Counted from the first letter of the stretch, positions 1 through 12,215 are shown. The stretch: DNA of 64,000 nt from Diphasiastrum complanatum (GCA_029204225.1 CM055106.1:20190234-20254233), one strand, 5' to 3'. Numbers and translations are program-made. The notes: generated from the letters alone by a model not told the origin.

Positions 1-1760
1 TGAGCTGTTCATCACAATAGTAGATCTAGTTTGCATATGCTTTGGCTTGGATGCTATGATGAATGTGTTGGTGAGATAGGCTCCTGGTGGGAGGCCTATA
101 GACTGGTCCAAATCATACGTCAAGCATGGGAAGTTGAGCTTACATGGGATGTAGGAGAGGCAAACTATCATCAGTATCTCTGGGAGATAAGCAAGCTACT
201 CAGGTATAGCCTATGGTGAGGTTTATATACATTCATTCATTGAGTCCTTTGGTAGGCTCTTGTGCTTGGAGCATGGGGAATGGATGGGGATAAGCTTTTG
301 GGACTTATTGGATAGTTGCATATGCTTGGGACGTGAGGGCACCTTGTTACAGGTGCAGGCCATGGTTGAGGATCTGATTTGGAGACTAGTGGTGTAGCAG
401 CGGATCTATAGGTGGCACAAGTGTTGGTACGACGGGATACCACTTATGGGCAGGCCTTGGTCATGTATTTGACACTTTATCATTCGTGCTGGTTTGCATG
501 AGTGTGTGTGGGCTTGCATGTTACCTTTGTCACGAGAAGTCTAGTTCTGAGTCGGAGTTGTATGTGGTTGTGCATTTGCTATGTCAGGAACAAAGTACTC
601 ATTTGATATGCTCTTTGACTTGTCATTATGTCTACTAGCTGTTTATCTGGTGAGGGTATAGTCCTTATGGTGGCAGTCACGATTTCCTCAGGTTGAGCCT
701 TAGTTGCTCATTTATGTCAACTTTACAGATTTGTGCTTATAAGTGCCTGATAGGATGTCAGTCTAACTAGATGGAGGATGTAAGTCTCATGGTGGCAGTG
801 GGATTTGAGCCATGTCGCTCATGTGGTCCACTTGTGGTCAAGTCGGGATTGGGGACGAGTCAATTGGTTGAGAGTATGGTAAACTCTCTGTATGAACATT
901 GTGTTTACATGATACTTTGTGAGTCAAACCTGGTGGTTTGTTGGTGTGCTTGAGTGTGAGTCAAGTACAGGGTAGCATGGACATGCACAACATCTTTTGG
1001 ACACTCCAGACGATGCTACAGATTTTATCACATCTGAGCTTAAGGGAGAGAGTTAGAAATCAGAGTTAATTTGATATACATTTAATGTAAGCTCTAAATG
1101 TGATATTGTAATTAGTGTACAGTTAATTAGATTTGCTGTATTCAGTTGTGTTCGGGACATGACCCATTAGGATGTATGCTATACTCAAGGGCATGTCTCG
1201 AGTTTGTCGGTCGAATTTGGCCATATTAGGCCTGACCTTAGTTTGGCAGGTGGTAGGCCAGTCCTAGGACAGTTGTCTTTTTCATGCAAGTTGTGTTTAC
1301 TATATGTACAGTTTTCTTTGTAATGCAGTTGAACTTTTGTTGTGCCATCTTTGAGAGCTTGTGAGGAGTGGCTATGGTGATTGTGTGATGTGATCTGCAT
1401 ACTGCACTAGATTCTATCGAAATTTCAACTGACATTTTCCTTGGCATTAGAATAAGTGAGTGAGAACATTAGAATCATCGCATTGCCTTGGCATCTTCAA
1501 AAGCAATCTGCCTCTCATTTCTTCCCACTTTCTCATTTGTTTTGCTCTCAACCAGACAGAGTTGGGTTGTTATCCCTCAGATTTTGTCTTACTTTTAATT
1601 CTGGATGTATCTATGATCTGTCTATGTATCTATCTAATCTGTCTGTGCACTGTGAAGCAACAACGTGGTCGTGATGCTTGTAAAATAAGTATGTTGTTTA
1701 AGGTAGCTTAGTTAGCAACTATAACAGCTTATGACATCAGGTTCTTTGCTCTTCTTCAGA
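1..1760. other. Unassigned AT/GT-rich DNA
   Basis: No reading frame here resembles a known protein; the longest open frames are 60-83 codons and look random. A purine run near 1041-1052 followed by TTAGAAATCAG could be a polypurine tract plus decayed LTR start, but no partner LTR is visible, so I do not call it. Confidence 0.5.
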
Positions 1761-1896
1761 CGCCTAATTAGTCAATCGCCTTAGTTAGCTCAATTCATGC
1801 AACATTAGCTTCATCAAACACCTTAGTTAGCTTCATCAGTCACCTTAGTTAGCTCAATTAATGCAACGTTAGCTTCATCAGATGCCTTAGTTAGTA
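1761..1896. repeat. Degenerate tandem repeat, core CCTTAGTTAGCT
   Basis: The word CCTTAGTTAG recurs four times (near 1779, 1821, 1843 and 1885), interspersed with TTAGCTTCATCA. The clearest unit, CCTTAGTTAGCTCAATT, recurs at 1779 and 1843, a 64 bp period. No coding potential. Confidence 0.8.
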
Positions 1897-2063
1897 TACC
1901 CACTCAAATCACTCAAATCTTCTGGTTGTCTGGTTGCGGAAACATACTGAGAATCTATATTTCCCCTATATATTGATGTCCCCTAGCATTGTGTGTCAGT
2001 ATACCCACTCAAATCACTCAAATTGTCTGGTTGTCTGGTTGCAGAGACATATTGAGAATCTAT
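1893..2063. repeat. Direct duplication of a ~65 bp unit
   Basis: 1893-1958 and 1998-2063 are near-identical (AGTATACCCACTCAAATCAC through GAGAATCTAT), offset by 105 bp. The intervening bases differ, so this is a local duplication rather than a longer array. Confidence 0.85.
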
Positions 2064-2112
2064 TTGATTATGTTAGCATTTATGGATTGTTTATGGCTTC
2101 TGGGGTCAATGT

Positions 2113-2119
<7 letters not shown>

Positions 2120-2166
<47 letters not shown>
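2120..2166. repeat. (CT)n microsatellite
   Basis: About 47 bp of uninterrupted CT dinucleotide. Confidence 0.97.
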
Positions 2167-2170
<4 letters not shown>

Positions 2171-3110
2171 CAGTTTGAGCTACTTTATACTGATTTGAGC
2201 TACTTATTTCTATGTTTCATAAAGAAATTGCTACACATGGCTAAAAAAATTACATATCACATGAGTTGCATGCCTTGAGAGAGTACTACATCTTTGTTAC
2301 AAAATAAAATGTGTGTGAGAGAGATATATATTTTTGTATAGTAAATAGCAATCTGCTTCATGTACCAATAGTTGTTTCGTGTTGAATTCATCACCTTAAA
2401 CACGACCGCTGGGGCTAAGAAATCCTAACTTACGATATATGTGCCATCTTACTAAGTCATGAGCCATGCTCAACCCTCTCTCATCTTCTGTAGCCTACCA
2501 TCTAATATTACCTTCACGCTTCATCTCCATATAATATTACATGGAGGGAATTTCTTGCGTTGGATACCTGGATCTTGAACGATCTCGGATCCCCAGGGGT
2601 GGGTGTGAGGCAGGATCAGTCCGACCTTTGCAAAATCAAGTCTGGAAATGGAGATATCCGACATGGGAAATAGTTATCGAACTGAAGTGTGTGTGTGTGT
2701 GTCTAAACTTTGTGGTGCCCGCCGGCAACTGAGCAATGAATGAGCTGAGAAAGATTGCTGCGTGATGAGCTGACTGAATTAGTCTGGCAATGGAAAGATC
2801 TTATAGGGGTGCAATGGATGGGTTACAGCTAGTGAAGGGCGCCCTTCAACAACGTTGTTCGTGTTTTTTCATAGGCACATTACGGGAAATAATGGTGCCC
2901 ATTTTTGTGAAGGAATGGGCACCCTCAGACCATAACGTGTGTGTCATGAGCCGTGCTATCTTACTTTGTGCTATACTTTGATCCACAGATGTTCTGATAA
3001 TAATTTCTGTGTTTGCATTGGATACTACACGACTGGGATGATGAACGATGCACCAAAATTCTACGTAATTGCTATGGGACATCGATGACTTAGAATATTT
3101 GTGTCTATAA
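2167..3110. other. No gene recognised
   Basis: Non-coding. A short (GT)n lies near 2687-2702. The phrase GATGATGAACGATGCACC occurs near 3037 and again at 3363, so the edge of the downstream repeat family reaches into this stretch. Confidence 0.5.
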
Positions 3111-4289
3111 TGTCTCATTAGAAGGCCGTTCAAGAAAATAGTGAAATTAACTCGTTACATTTTCCACTAAGCATCTGACTGATCATGAGATGACGCAACA
3201 ACATGGCTCATGCAACTTTCTGTTTGAATAATCTTGGGGCTCAGGTGTTGAAACCTCACTAATCTAAGTTCACTAACTAACTCGTGAGTTAAGTAATGCT
3301 CCACATTGTCCACAAACATATGATACTAATTTATTTGTTTGTAGTGGATACTGTACGACTGGGATGATGAACGATGCACCAAAATTCACTAACTCGTTAT
3401 TGAAGCTCCGAGAGTACTTTGAACACTAAATTATCAAGTGTGATGGCCTGCGGTTGAAAGCTAAAAGTTCATAGTTACATTACAGAGTTTGCTCATTCTC
3501 CATCCACTCCAGGGCTGCCGCGGGTAAGTGTCACCATGATGCTGATATTTTTTTCAAAAATCATTGAAAGTCAAGAGAATGGAATCAAATCCTACAATGA
3601 ATGGCCGCAGCTATTTATTTTCGGCAAGCCATTTACTTTTATGACCTCTCTCTCATTTAGTTTTTAAGCACAACCGGTATTGGCAGTCACAATGCTTAAT
3701 CTTCGCATGTTCAAAGCGGTTTGAATAGATTTGACTATCTTTTGTTCCATGGTCTTATTTAAGCTATACCTGAAGGCTGAGTACATCCTTCTTCTACAAA
3801 ACGATGCCATTCATTGACGATTTAGTATGGCTGCTTTAATACTTCAAAGCTGAGAGCTCAAAGTTGATCGTTACATTATAGAGTTTGCTCATTCTCCATC
3901 CACTCCAGGGCTGCGGTGGGTAAGTGTCACCATGACGCTGATTTTTTTTTATCAAAAAATCATTGAAACTCAAGAGAATGGAATCAAATCTTACACTGTT
4001 TATAAAAGTTTTACTTTGACAAACCATAAATGATAACACACTACTCTTTAAGATAAAAAAGGGGAGATGTGACACTGAAAGCTATTGATGTTCTTAACAA
4101 TATTCTAATATCTCATCTGTGCTCCTGCATATACTATCTGAGCTTGCTTCAACTAATTTGAAATGATCATCAATCACTCGCTCACTATTTATGAGCTCAC
4201 ATCATCAGCTTTGATCTGATCCATAGTAGGTCATTTGAATTAGTATCCAAATAGTTATGACAATTCTTGATTCCGAGCTCTAGTTTTGC

Positions 4290-4294
4290 TAGTT
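4290..4294. repeat. Target-site duplication TAGTT (left)
   Basis: TAGTT lies immediately left of the copia LTR and is matched by TAGTT at 9256-9260 on the right. Confidence 0.9.
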
Positions 4295-4810
4295 TGCTAG
4301 AAAAAACACACAAAAGGAGAACCTACTCTTACTGTATGGACACTCTCAGGCAGAATAGTACAGGACAACCTGCAACTAAACGCTGCACACAACACAATAC
4401 AATCTACAAAACAAAGATTGCAAAATGCAAGCAAGAAGGTAGAACAATCATCACAGCTGACGCATTAGACAAATGTACTGTTTACTAGTGAGAATCAGAA
4501 AATAGAAAAATCAGTACAATAATGCTGCACCCATCTGTGCAGATGGAAAGACGTCTCTCCTGTTCTATCTACCAATCTTCTTACTGCTACACTCTATGAA
4601 TGAAACCAGAACGCAAGGCTGATATATGTATTCCAGCTATGTCTCTCACACACTCCATGCCAACGTTGCACCTACCTTTGTCTGCTTTTATGATTCTGAA
4701 CCTAATACTTCGTGTAACTTACCTAACCTGCTGTCTACATTTAACTAGTGTTAGGTCTAACTAACATGTCACTTGTAGGCTTGAAGGGTTGTGAAGTTCA
4801 CACTCTAACA
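4295..4810 (-). repeat. Copia 3' LTR
   Basis: 516 bp, plus-strand edges TGCTAGAAAAAACAC...CACTCTAACA. The same length as the 5' LTR, with about 24 substitutions and no length change seen by hand. Confidence 0.93.
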
Positions 4811-4820
4811 GCTCCCTCTT
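4811..4820 (-). promoter_or_regulatory. Polypurine tract
   Basis: The minus strand reads AAGAGGGAGC immediately before the 3' LTR, the expected plus-strand priming position. Confidence 0.8.
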
Positions 4821-6009
4821 GAACTGAGGAATCCTTCAAGCTGTTTATAATGCTGCCCACGCCCATTCGATGTTTTGTAAAAGATGTTTGGCTCAATGGC
4901 TTGGTCAGAATATCTACAATCATGTCTGGAGTTGCAATGTACTTAGGAATAAGTACCTCTTTCTGGATTAGATTCCTTACATGATGATATTTGAGAGGTA
5001 TGTGCTTTGTTTTGGAGTGGAAAACTGGATCCTCAGTCAAGTAGATTGCACTCTTATTGTCCATATACATCACTGTTGGATCCTCTTGCCGTAGTCCAAG
5101 CTCCTCGAGTAAGAATCTAAGCCAAACAATTTTGTTTGCATTCTTCAATGCTACAATGTACTCTGCCTCACAGGATGATTGTGCAACCAGGGTCTGTTTC
5201 TTACAAACCTAGCTCACTACTGCCCCACACATAATGAAACATCCACCTGAAATTGACTTACTGTCAACTCTACAGCTCGCCCAACTTGCATCACTGTATG
5301 CCAAGAGATTGTTGTGCACATTTTGCCTGTACATTAGGCCATAACATGCTGTCATTTTTATATATTGAACTATTTGCTTTGCCAACTTCCAATGCCTTGG
5401 GCCAGGATTGTTTCTAAACTGACTCAAAGTGTAGACTGCCGTGGCTATATCAGGTCTGGTGCACACTGCTAGATACATTAAGCTCCCAATCAAATTCCTA
5501 TATGGAATTTGTTCCATTTCCTTCTTTTCTTTTTCTGTTTTGGGGCTATCTTCTAGTGTCAAACTAGTCCCTGATTCCATTGGAGTACTCTTGCCCTCAC
5601 AATTGTTCATCGCATAGTCCTTTACTACCTTTAAAGCGTACTTGCTTTGAGATAGAAAAAGTGTTCCTTCACTTCTATTCCTGTCAATTTGCAGACCAAC
5701 ACAAAGCTTTGCCTCACCCAGGTCAGTAATCCCAAATTCATTATGCAATAGGCTCTTTACCTTTTGGATGAGCTTAAGACAGTTTCCCACTAGTAGTGAG
5801 TCATCCACAAAAAGTGTCATGTATAGGAAAGCACTGCCTTCTTGCATTACATAGACATTGCAATCTGAGTTCAAAGGTTTCATACCTATTGATTTCAGAA
5901 AAGAATCAATTTTCTTGTACCATACTCTTGCAGTCTACTTCAATCCATAAATGCTCTTATTGAGCTTGCATACATCTTTAGGAAAGTCTTTACTGATAAA
6001 GTCGAATCC
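4811..6009 (-). pseudogene. Copia RT C-terminal half and RNase H, broken
   Basis: The reading frame starts at the inversion junction with GF..., passes NKSIYGLK and one in-frame stop, and then gives a clean 224-codon frame (5883-5209). That frame holds the RT active-site motif LFVDD and the conserved DLGEAKLCVGLQI and PYRNLIGSLMYLA stretches. A stop near 5209 separates it from the RNase H end (5148-4798), with MDNKSAIYL, HSKTKHIPLKYHHVR and DILTKPL. The stop codons prevent a functional polyprotein. Confidence 0.9.
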
Positions 6010-7330
6010 CGTTCAATAGGCACCCAGCGAGAGCCAAGAATATTATTGGACTGATTCACTCAGATGTGTGCGGCCCAATGACAGTAAGTTCACTCTCAAG
6101 ATCAAAATACTTTGTGACATTTATAGATGACTACAGTAGGATGACTGTAGTATACTTCCTGAAGCAAAAATCAGAAGTATTTGAGGCATTCAAGAAGTAT
6201 AAGGCCTATGTGGAAAAGCAACTTGGTAGTAAAATAAAGGCACTCAGAACCGATAACAGAGGAGAGTACATTAGTAAAAGCTTCAAGGAGTTTAGTAAAG
6301 CAGAAGGAATAGAGCTCCAATATACCATTCCCTACACTCCACGGCACAATGGAGTCGCAGAGTAGAAGAATCGAACGATTCTTGATGCAGCTCGATGTAT
6401 GCTGCTACAGTCTAGGCTACCCAAAAAATTATGGGCAGAAACAGTTGGCACAGCGGCCTACTTGCAGAATCAGACACAAATATCGGTTGTCAAAGGGGAG
6501 ACGCCCTATAAAGTGTGGATGTGATGCCTATATGCACATGCCATATGTAAAGAGAAAGAAACTGGATGGCAAGGCAATAAAGGTCCAATTTGTTGGATAT
6601 TCTTTAAAATCAGCAGGCTACAGGGTGTATGATCCAAAGTCCAACAAGATTTTGATAAGTCGTGATGTGAGATTTGATGAAGCAAGTTTCTTAGGACTAG
6701 AAGAACAGTTTGATGGGGAATTTCTACAGCGACCCTATTTCCCAAGAGATTATCTATCTCAAGAGGGAGAGCATGCACCACAGGATCATCCAGCTGTAAT
6801 CATGCCTGAGCAGCAACAAGTAGCCATAGTAGAGGCAGAAGTAGAATAATCAGCTAAACAATCTAGAGTGATCAGGTCAAGAAAGCCATCATGGAAGGTA
6901 ATAGAAAACGCTGAAGTCAATAATGTATACCATATTGATTTTTGCGGAATAACTGAGGAACCAGAAACATATGAGGAAGCCATAGATGGAAGGGATCAAG
7001 AAAGGTGGAATGAAGCAATGAGAGAAGAGTTGGATTCCATGGAGAAGAATCAGACATGGACTCTAACTCAGCTACCTGAGGGGAGAAAAGCCATCAAGAA
7101 TAAATGGGTGTTCAAGAAAAAGCATAGTGCAGATGGCACAATGATTCGCTACAAGGCCAGACTGGTGGCGAAGGAGTTTTCACATAATCAAGTGTGGATT
7201 ATTTCAAAACTTTTTCACCACTTGTGAAGACGACTACCATTCGAATATTGTTGTGCTTAGCAGTCATGTTTAACCTAGAAATACATCAAATTGATGTCAA
7301 GGCAACATTCCTACATGGGGAGCTAGATGA
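6009..7330 (+). pseudogene. Inverted copia integrase + N-terminal RT block
   Basis: Plus-strand segment inside a minus-strand element. It opens within the integrase (PFNRHPARAKN) and keeps the catalytic-core landmarks SDVCGPM, RTDNRGEY (Gly changed to Arg) and HNGVAE, followed by a stop and frameshift near 6364. It continues with the integrase C-terminal region (VQFVGYSLKSAGYRVYDP) and the N-terminal RT (WVFKKKHSADG, RYKARLVAKEF), with another frameshift near 7195. It ends at FLHGELDD, where RT would normally run on into the palm domain. The continuation (GF...VCKLNKSIYGLK) lies on the minus strand below 6009. Roughly 45-50 integrase codons (the HHCC region) and a few RT codons are missing at the junctions. 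Confidence 0.88.
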
Positions 7331-7331
7331 C

Positions 7332-8684
7332 AAAGCGACGTCATGTTCAGGTGGCCCATTCGCATATGCCATAACATATCTTCATCTTGACTAGACGAGA
7401 CTGCATACACCTCCTCTGGATCATCTGAAATCTCTGTTTGGTATAAATTTCCTTTCCTTTGTACTGTTATAGTAGGTCTGTCAGAATTCTTATCAAAGAT
7501 GTTGCATTAGTCCTGTGCAAACTGTACTCTCATGCCAAGCTCTGTCATCTTGGCAACAGACAACAGATCCCTTTTCAATGTTGGGACATAGAGGGCTCCT
7601 TCCAGATTCTTGCGGCATGCACAAGTCTTTAATTGCAAGCTCCCAATGCCCACAACCTTGGGCATGCTGTTGTCTCCAAGTGTGATGAATCTTTGGGCTG
7701 CTACTGGTCTGTAATCACTGAGTATTTCCTTTCGGCATGTTACATGGACAGTAGCTCCTAAATCAATCACAACTAGAGAATTACTTCTCTGAGTAATATG
7801 TGCCTCCTCTATTTGATTCTCAGTCAACAAGAAAGCCTTGGTGCCTTCATCTTTATCCTTTTTGGATGATTCTGTTGTGTTGACAGATTCCTTCTTGGAG
7901 TTCTTCTTGGCCTTAGGATTTGACCAGCATTCTGAGGCATAGTGCCCCTTCTTATGACAATAGAAGCATTCAATATGCTTATTGTCCTTCTTCTTTCCTT
8001 TGTTGCCTTCTTGATCCTTATCAACACTTGATTTTCTCTGTTCCCCATCTTTCCCTTTGGACCTTTTGGAGAACATGACCTGTTCTGACGATTCTCCATT
8101 CTCTGCATGTTGCATGATCAACATCTCTTCAGCAATGGCTTTGGCAGCATCATCAAACGTCATATCAGGTGATCTCATTAGGATGGTCCTATATGAGTGA
8201 TAGGACTGTGGCAAGGATCGAATTAGAAACATGAACTACTGGACATCTGGAACCTTATGCTCTACACCAGCTGCTGCTAGTTGTATGAAGATGCTCTTCA
8301 TTATGTTAACATGCAGGTCAAGATGGGAGCCATCCCAGTTCATGCTAAAGAGTTGGTTCGTGAGATGCATGATCTCCGTCTTTGTCTTTTCTTCAAACTT
8401 TTGTTGATGCCCTTCCCAAATCTGGCGATAGTAAGTTAGAATTCTTCCATATTCATCAAGATCTCCTCACTCAATGAAAGAGTTATGAGAGAAATAGCTT
8501 TATCATCCTCCCTCTTCCATTGTGCCACTCTGGCATCTTCATGTGCTGGCCTGGGTTAATCTCCACACACTACCTCCCATAGCCCTTCTCCCTGAAGGAG
8601 AATCTTCATACGCCTCTTCCAAAACCCATAGTTGGAACCATCAAATATGATGGTTATCTTCTGTGCAGCTGCTGCTGCTGCCAT
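7332..8684 (-). pseudogene. Copia Gag-protease-GAG_pre-integrase, broken
   Basis: Structural protein and protease half of the copia polyprotein. The likely start is 8684, a Met followed by six Ala codons and then the usual Gag opening (IIFDGSNYGFWKRRM). Frameshifts and stops follow between about 8540 and 8233. From 8232 a clean frame carries the end of Gag, a CCHC zinc knuckle (CFYCHKKGHYASEC, near 7970-7930) and the protease region, where the catalytic D-S-G-A is changed to DLGAT. Beyond the stop at 7507 the GAG-pre-integrase motif LWHMRMGHLN is readable, ending exactly at the inversion junction near 7331. The loss of the protease Ser and the stops mean it is not functional. Confidence 0.88.
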
Positions 8685-8727
8685 TCAGTTGCCCTGCAAG
8701 CTCCCTCTGAACCTCCTGCTGAACCTG

Positions 8728-8739
8728 CTCTGATACCAC
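8728..8739 (-). promoter_or_regulatory. Primer binding site, initiator Met-tRNA
   Basis: The minus strand reads TGGTATCAGAGC directly after the LTR. This is the classic plant Ty1/copia minus-strand priming site, complementary to the 3' end of initiator methionine tRNA. Confidence 0.93.
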
Positions 8740-9255
8740 TGCTAGAAAAAACACACAAAAGGAGAACCTGCTCTGACTGTATGGATCCTCTGAGGCAGAA
8801 TAGTACAGGACAACCTGCAACTAAACGCTGCACATAGCACAATACAATCTACAAAGCACAGATTGCAAAATGCAGGCAAGAAGGTAAAACAATCATCACA
8901 GCTGACACATTAGACAAATGTACTGTTTACTAGTGAGAATCAGAAAATAGAAAAATCAGTACAATAATGCTGCACCCATCTGTGCAGATGGAAAGATGTC
9001 TCTCCAGTTCTATCTACCAATCTTCTTACTGGTACACTCTATGAATGAAACCAGAATGCAAGGCTGATATATGTATTCCAGCTCTTTCTCTCACACACTC
9101 CGCGCCAACGTTGCACCTACCTTTGTGTGCTTTCATGATTCTGAACCTAATACTTCGTGTAACTTACCTAACCTGATGTGTACATTTAACTAGTGTTAGG
9201 TCTAACTAACATGTCACTTGTAGGCTTGAAGGGTTGTGAAGTTCACACTCTAACA
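8740..9255 (-). repeat. Copia 5' LTR
   Basis: 516 bp partner of 4295-4810. On the minus strand it begins TGTTAGAGTGTGAAC and ends TTTTTTCTAGCA, directly followed by the primer binding site. Confidence 0.93.
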
Positions 9256-9260
9256 TAGTT
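9256..9260. repeat. Target-site duplication TAGTT (right)
   Basis: Matches 4290-4294 and marks the right edge of the copia insertion. Confidence 0.9.
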
Positions 9261-10932
9261 TTCTAAGATATTAAAGCGGTTGTGAAACTGAATCTTTTAG
9301 TGGCTATGCAACAAAATATCAAAAGGCCGTTCAAGAAATTACGTAGCATATACGATGGCATTGTCATATGTTACTTACTTCATAAGCATAATTTTCCGGC
9401 TAAGCATAATTTTCCAGCTGCTAACCTTTGATGGAATGCGCTATTCATGTTAAGGTACTACGATTGGATCCAACTCCTACCTACGTTGATAATTTTATTC
9501 ATTTGAATACGTTGATGATTTTGTAACTAAATGTGCTTATAAGAAAATAGTGAAAAACTGCATCTGATTGATCATGATTGATGTAGACAGAAGAGATACA
9601 CTTGCTCGTCCCAATCAATTATATTTTTCAGATTATTGAAGCTCCGAGAGCACTCTGAACATTAAATTATCAAGTGTGATGACCTGCGGCCGAGACCCGA
9701 CCCTTTCATGTTACCATTTCCGTTCAGGAATTGCATGCATCATAGGCATCTGACGGATATTCACATTTGTATACACTGTAGAGCGATGTCCGTATAGTAT
9801 ATCACCTGAAAGTACGATGAATGGCCGCAACTATTTATTTTCGGCAAGCCATTTAGTTTTCTGACTTCTCTCTCATTTAGTTTTTAAGCAAAACCGGTAT
9901 TGGTAGTCACATTGCTTAATCTTCGCATGCTCAAAGCAGTTTGAATAGATTTAACTATCTTTTGTTCCATGGTCTCATTTAAGCTATGCCTGAAGGCTAA
10001 GTACATCCTTATCCGACAAAATGATGCCATTCATTAACGATTTAGTATGGCTGCTTTAATACTTGAAAGTTGAAAGCTAAAAGTTGATAGTTACATTACA
10101 AAGTTTGCTCATTCTCCATCCACTCCAGGGCTGCGGTTGGTAAGTGTCACCATGACGCTGATATTTATCTCAAAAAATCATTGAAAGTCAAGAGAATGGA
10201 TTCAAATCCTACACTGTTTTTAAAAGTTTTACTTTGACAAACCATAAATGATAACACACTACTCTTTCAAATAAAAAAGAGGAGATGTGACACTGCAAGC
10301 TATTAATGCTCTTAACAATATTATAATATCTCATTTGTCCTCCTGCATATACTATCTAAGCTTGCTTCAACTAATTTGACAGATCATCAATAACGCTCAC
10401 TATTTATGAACCCACATCATCACCTAAGATATTAAACCGGCTGTGAAACTGAATCTGCTAGTGGTTATGCAACAAAATATCAGAAGGTTGTTCAAGAAAT
10501 TACGTAGCATATACGATGGCATTGTCATATGTTACTTCATAAGCATAATTTTCTGGCTGAAGCATAATTTTTTGGGCTGCTAACTTTTGATGGAATGCGC
10601 TATTCATGTTAAGGTGCTACAATTGGATCCAACTCCTACCTACGTTGATAATTTTATTCATTTGATTACGTTGATGATTTTGTAGCTGAATGTGCTTATA
10701 AGAAAATAGTGAAAAACTAAATGATCATGACTTGATGCATCTGACTGATCATGACTGATGCAGATAGAAGAGATATACTTGCTTGTCCCAAGCAATTACA
10801 TTTTTCAAATAATTGAAGCTCCGAGAGCACTCTGAACATTAAATTATCAAGTGTGATGACCTGCGACCGGGACCTGACCCTTTCACGTTACCATTTTTGT
10901 TCATGAATTGCACTTTAGCTCTCGTCAAAGTT

Positions 10933-11951
10933 CTATAACACTTCCAAATACATAGTATTCTGTGTAAACCTCGCCATTCCTTCCTCATCCATAACTCGAT
11001 CGTCAATATCTCTAATCAGTACTTGCACCCTTGCTGTATTTCGCACTCTAGACAGGACAACGTACAACTGACCATGACTAAACACGGGTCATGGCAAATA
11101 CAATCCAATCATGTCCATTGTCTGCCCTTGTGCCTTGTTTATTGTCTTGGCGAATGCCGGTTCAATAGGGAACTGAACTCTCTGCAATTCAAATGGCAAG
11201 TTTGAATTGCTCAGCACTATAGGGATCTGTGGAATGAGTACTCTACCACCTATATTTTTGATGGTCACTATCTCCACCTCTATGATCATTCTACCCAATC
11301 TACAGATGATCAATCGTGTGCCATTGCACAATCCCTTCTGTGATGCAATTGATCTCAACAACATTACTATCATTCCTACTTTCAAAACCAACTTATGTGG
11401 TGGACATCCACTTGGTTGCAGGCTATTCAAAAACTCCATCAGGTACACTTCAAAATCCCCACATTTGACCACACTATCGACACTATAAAATGTGCATGCA
11501 TCACCAGGACATCATTCAATAACTCTCGTTCAATAACTCTCATATTTATCTCATCAACATCCTCATTCAACGTTGTCAATATTGCAAGGCTCCTCAAAAA
11601 ATTGACCCTCTTGTAATGTTCTGCAATATTGAGAAAAGTGAATGAGATCAATTCTTCTACATCATGTGTCTTGAGGCACATACCAATAGGTAGACAAATC
11701 ACGTCGGTATCACGTTCTGCAAACGTGCGCTCATGACCATTACCAATGCACAACAAGTAATCAACAAACCTCGATTGTTCATTCCTATCAACTATCGGAG
11801 AAATGCGGGAGAAGGATAGATCAATCCCCTTCAATTCTCTCGGTGCGTGCACTATTGGTGACTTAGTAGGCGAACACAAGAACATAATAATTTTACAGCT
11901 TCTAATGCGCGGTGGTAGCGGAAGCAGTGAGTAGACAACCAAACAAATCAA
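10933..11951 (-). pseudogene. Helitron-type PIF1-like helicase, C-terminal remnant
   Basis: C-terminal part of the PIF1-family helicase domain of Helitron Rep-Hel proteins. Two overlapping frames, 11951-11439 and 11472-11089, join by a frameshift near 11460. Landmarks are LTTLNEDVDEIN, GCPPHKLVLKVGM, LCNGTRLII, FAKTINKAQGQTMD (motif V/VI region) and, after an in-frame TGA at the position that is Cys in the copy at 63038-64000, VFSHGQLYVVLSRVR. The frame ends with TAG at 10933-10935. The Rep domain and the Walker A half are absent. The upstream edge abuts LTR-like repeat sequence, so it is truncated and inactive. Confidence 0.88.
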
Positions 11952-12215
11952 TTAGATAGTCAGACAGAACATGGAAAAGCATTGCAGTATTGACATGAAT
12001 CTGAACGCAAAACCAAACAGAGCTGTAATCAAATTAAGTATAATGAAATATACAAGTCAATAATGCAGGTGAGCACAAAACAATAGCAGACATAACTGCA
12101 TGCTTCACAAAGCTAATCACAATCTGTGAAGGTTATGAACCTATTACTGATAATCTGTCTGAAAGAAAGAATCGATGCGTGAAAGCATCTACAATGTCTA
12201 TCTTACATGTTACAT
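11928..12215. repeat. ~290 bp direct repeat, copy 1
   Basis: Closely matches 13687-13977 in the same orientation (shared landmarks GCAGTATTGACA, TATACAAGTCAAT, GCTTCACAAAGCTAATCAC, GCATCTACAATGTCT). Copy 2 lies within the LTR-like block 13243-14690, so this is probably a second fragment of that LTR. Confidence 0.85.

Larger units (their letters stand above)
4295..9255 (-). mobile_element. Complete-length Ty1/copia element with inverted core
   Basis: A 4961 bp LTR retrotransposon on the minus strand. It has two 516 bp LTRs bounded by TG...CA, a 5 bp target duplication, an initiator-Met tRNA primer site and a polypurine tract. The minus strand encodes, in order, Gag, protease and the start of the GAG-pre-integrase domain, then later the C-terminal RT and RNase H. 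The intervening integrase plus N-terminal RT block, about 6009-7330, reads on the plus strand: an internal inversion. By hand count the LTRs differ at about 24 positions (roughly 5%), so the insertion is not recent. Frameshifts and stops make it non-autonomous. It sits inside the ~1.2 kb tandem array. Confidence 0.93.
3112..10915. repeat. Array of ~1.2 kb tandem units, split by a copia insertion
   Basis: The landmark GAAGCTCCGAGAG occurs at 3402, 9638 and 10815. Copies two and three are 1177 bp apart. Copies one and two are about 1270 bp apart once the 4961 bp copia element and its 5 bp duplication are removed. Other unit parts agree: GAATGGCCGC near 3598 and 9820; the CTAAGATATTAAA block at about 9261 and 10424. 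Copy one starts truncated near 3112 and copy three ends near 10915. Within the unit, the block GTTTGCTCATTCTCCATCC appears twice in copy one (near 3488 and 3884). No protein is encoded; origin unknown. Confidence 0.8.

Noticed and set aside
1041-1160. LTR start after a purine tract
   Set aside because: No TG boundary, partner LTR or polymerase sequence is visible nearby.
4267-4488. 73-codon frame at the edge of the copia element
   Set aside because: Lies almost wholly inside the non-coding LTR.
11023-11616. Plus-strand frames over the first helicase
   Set aside because: Antisense shadows of the PIF1-like domain on the minus strand; the same holds for 63204-63461.
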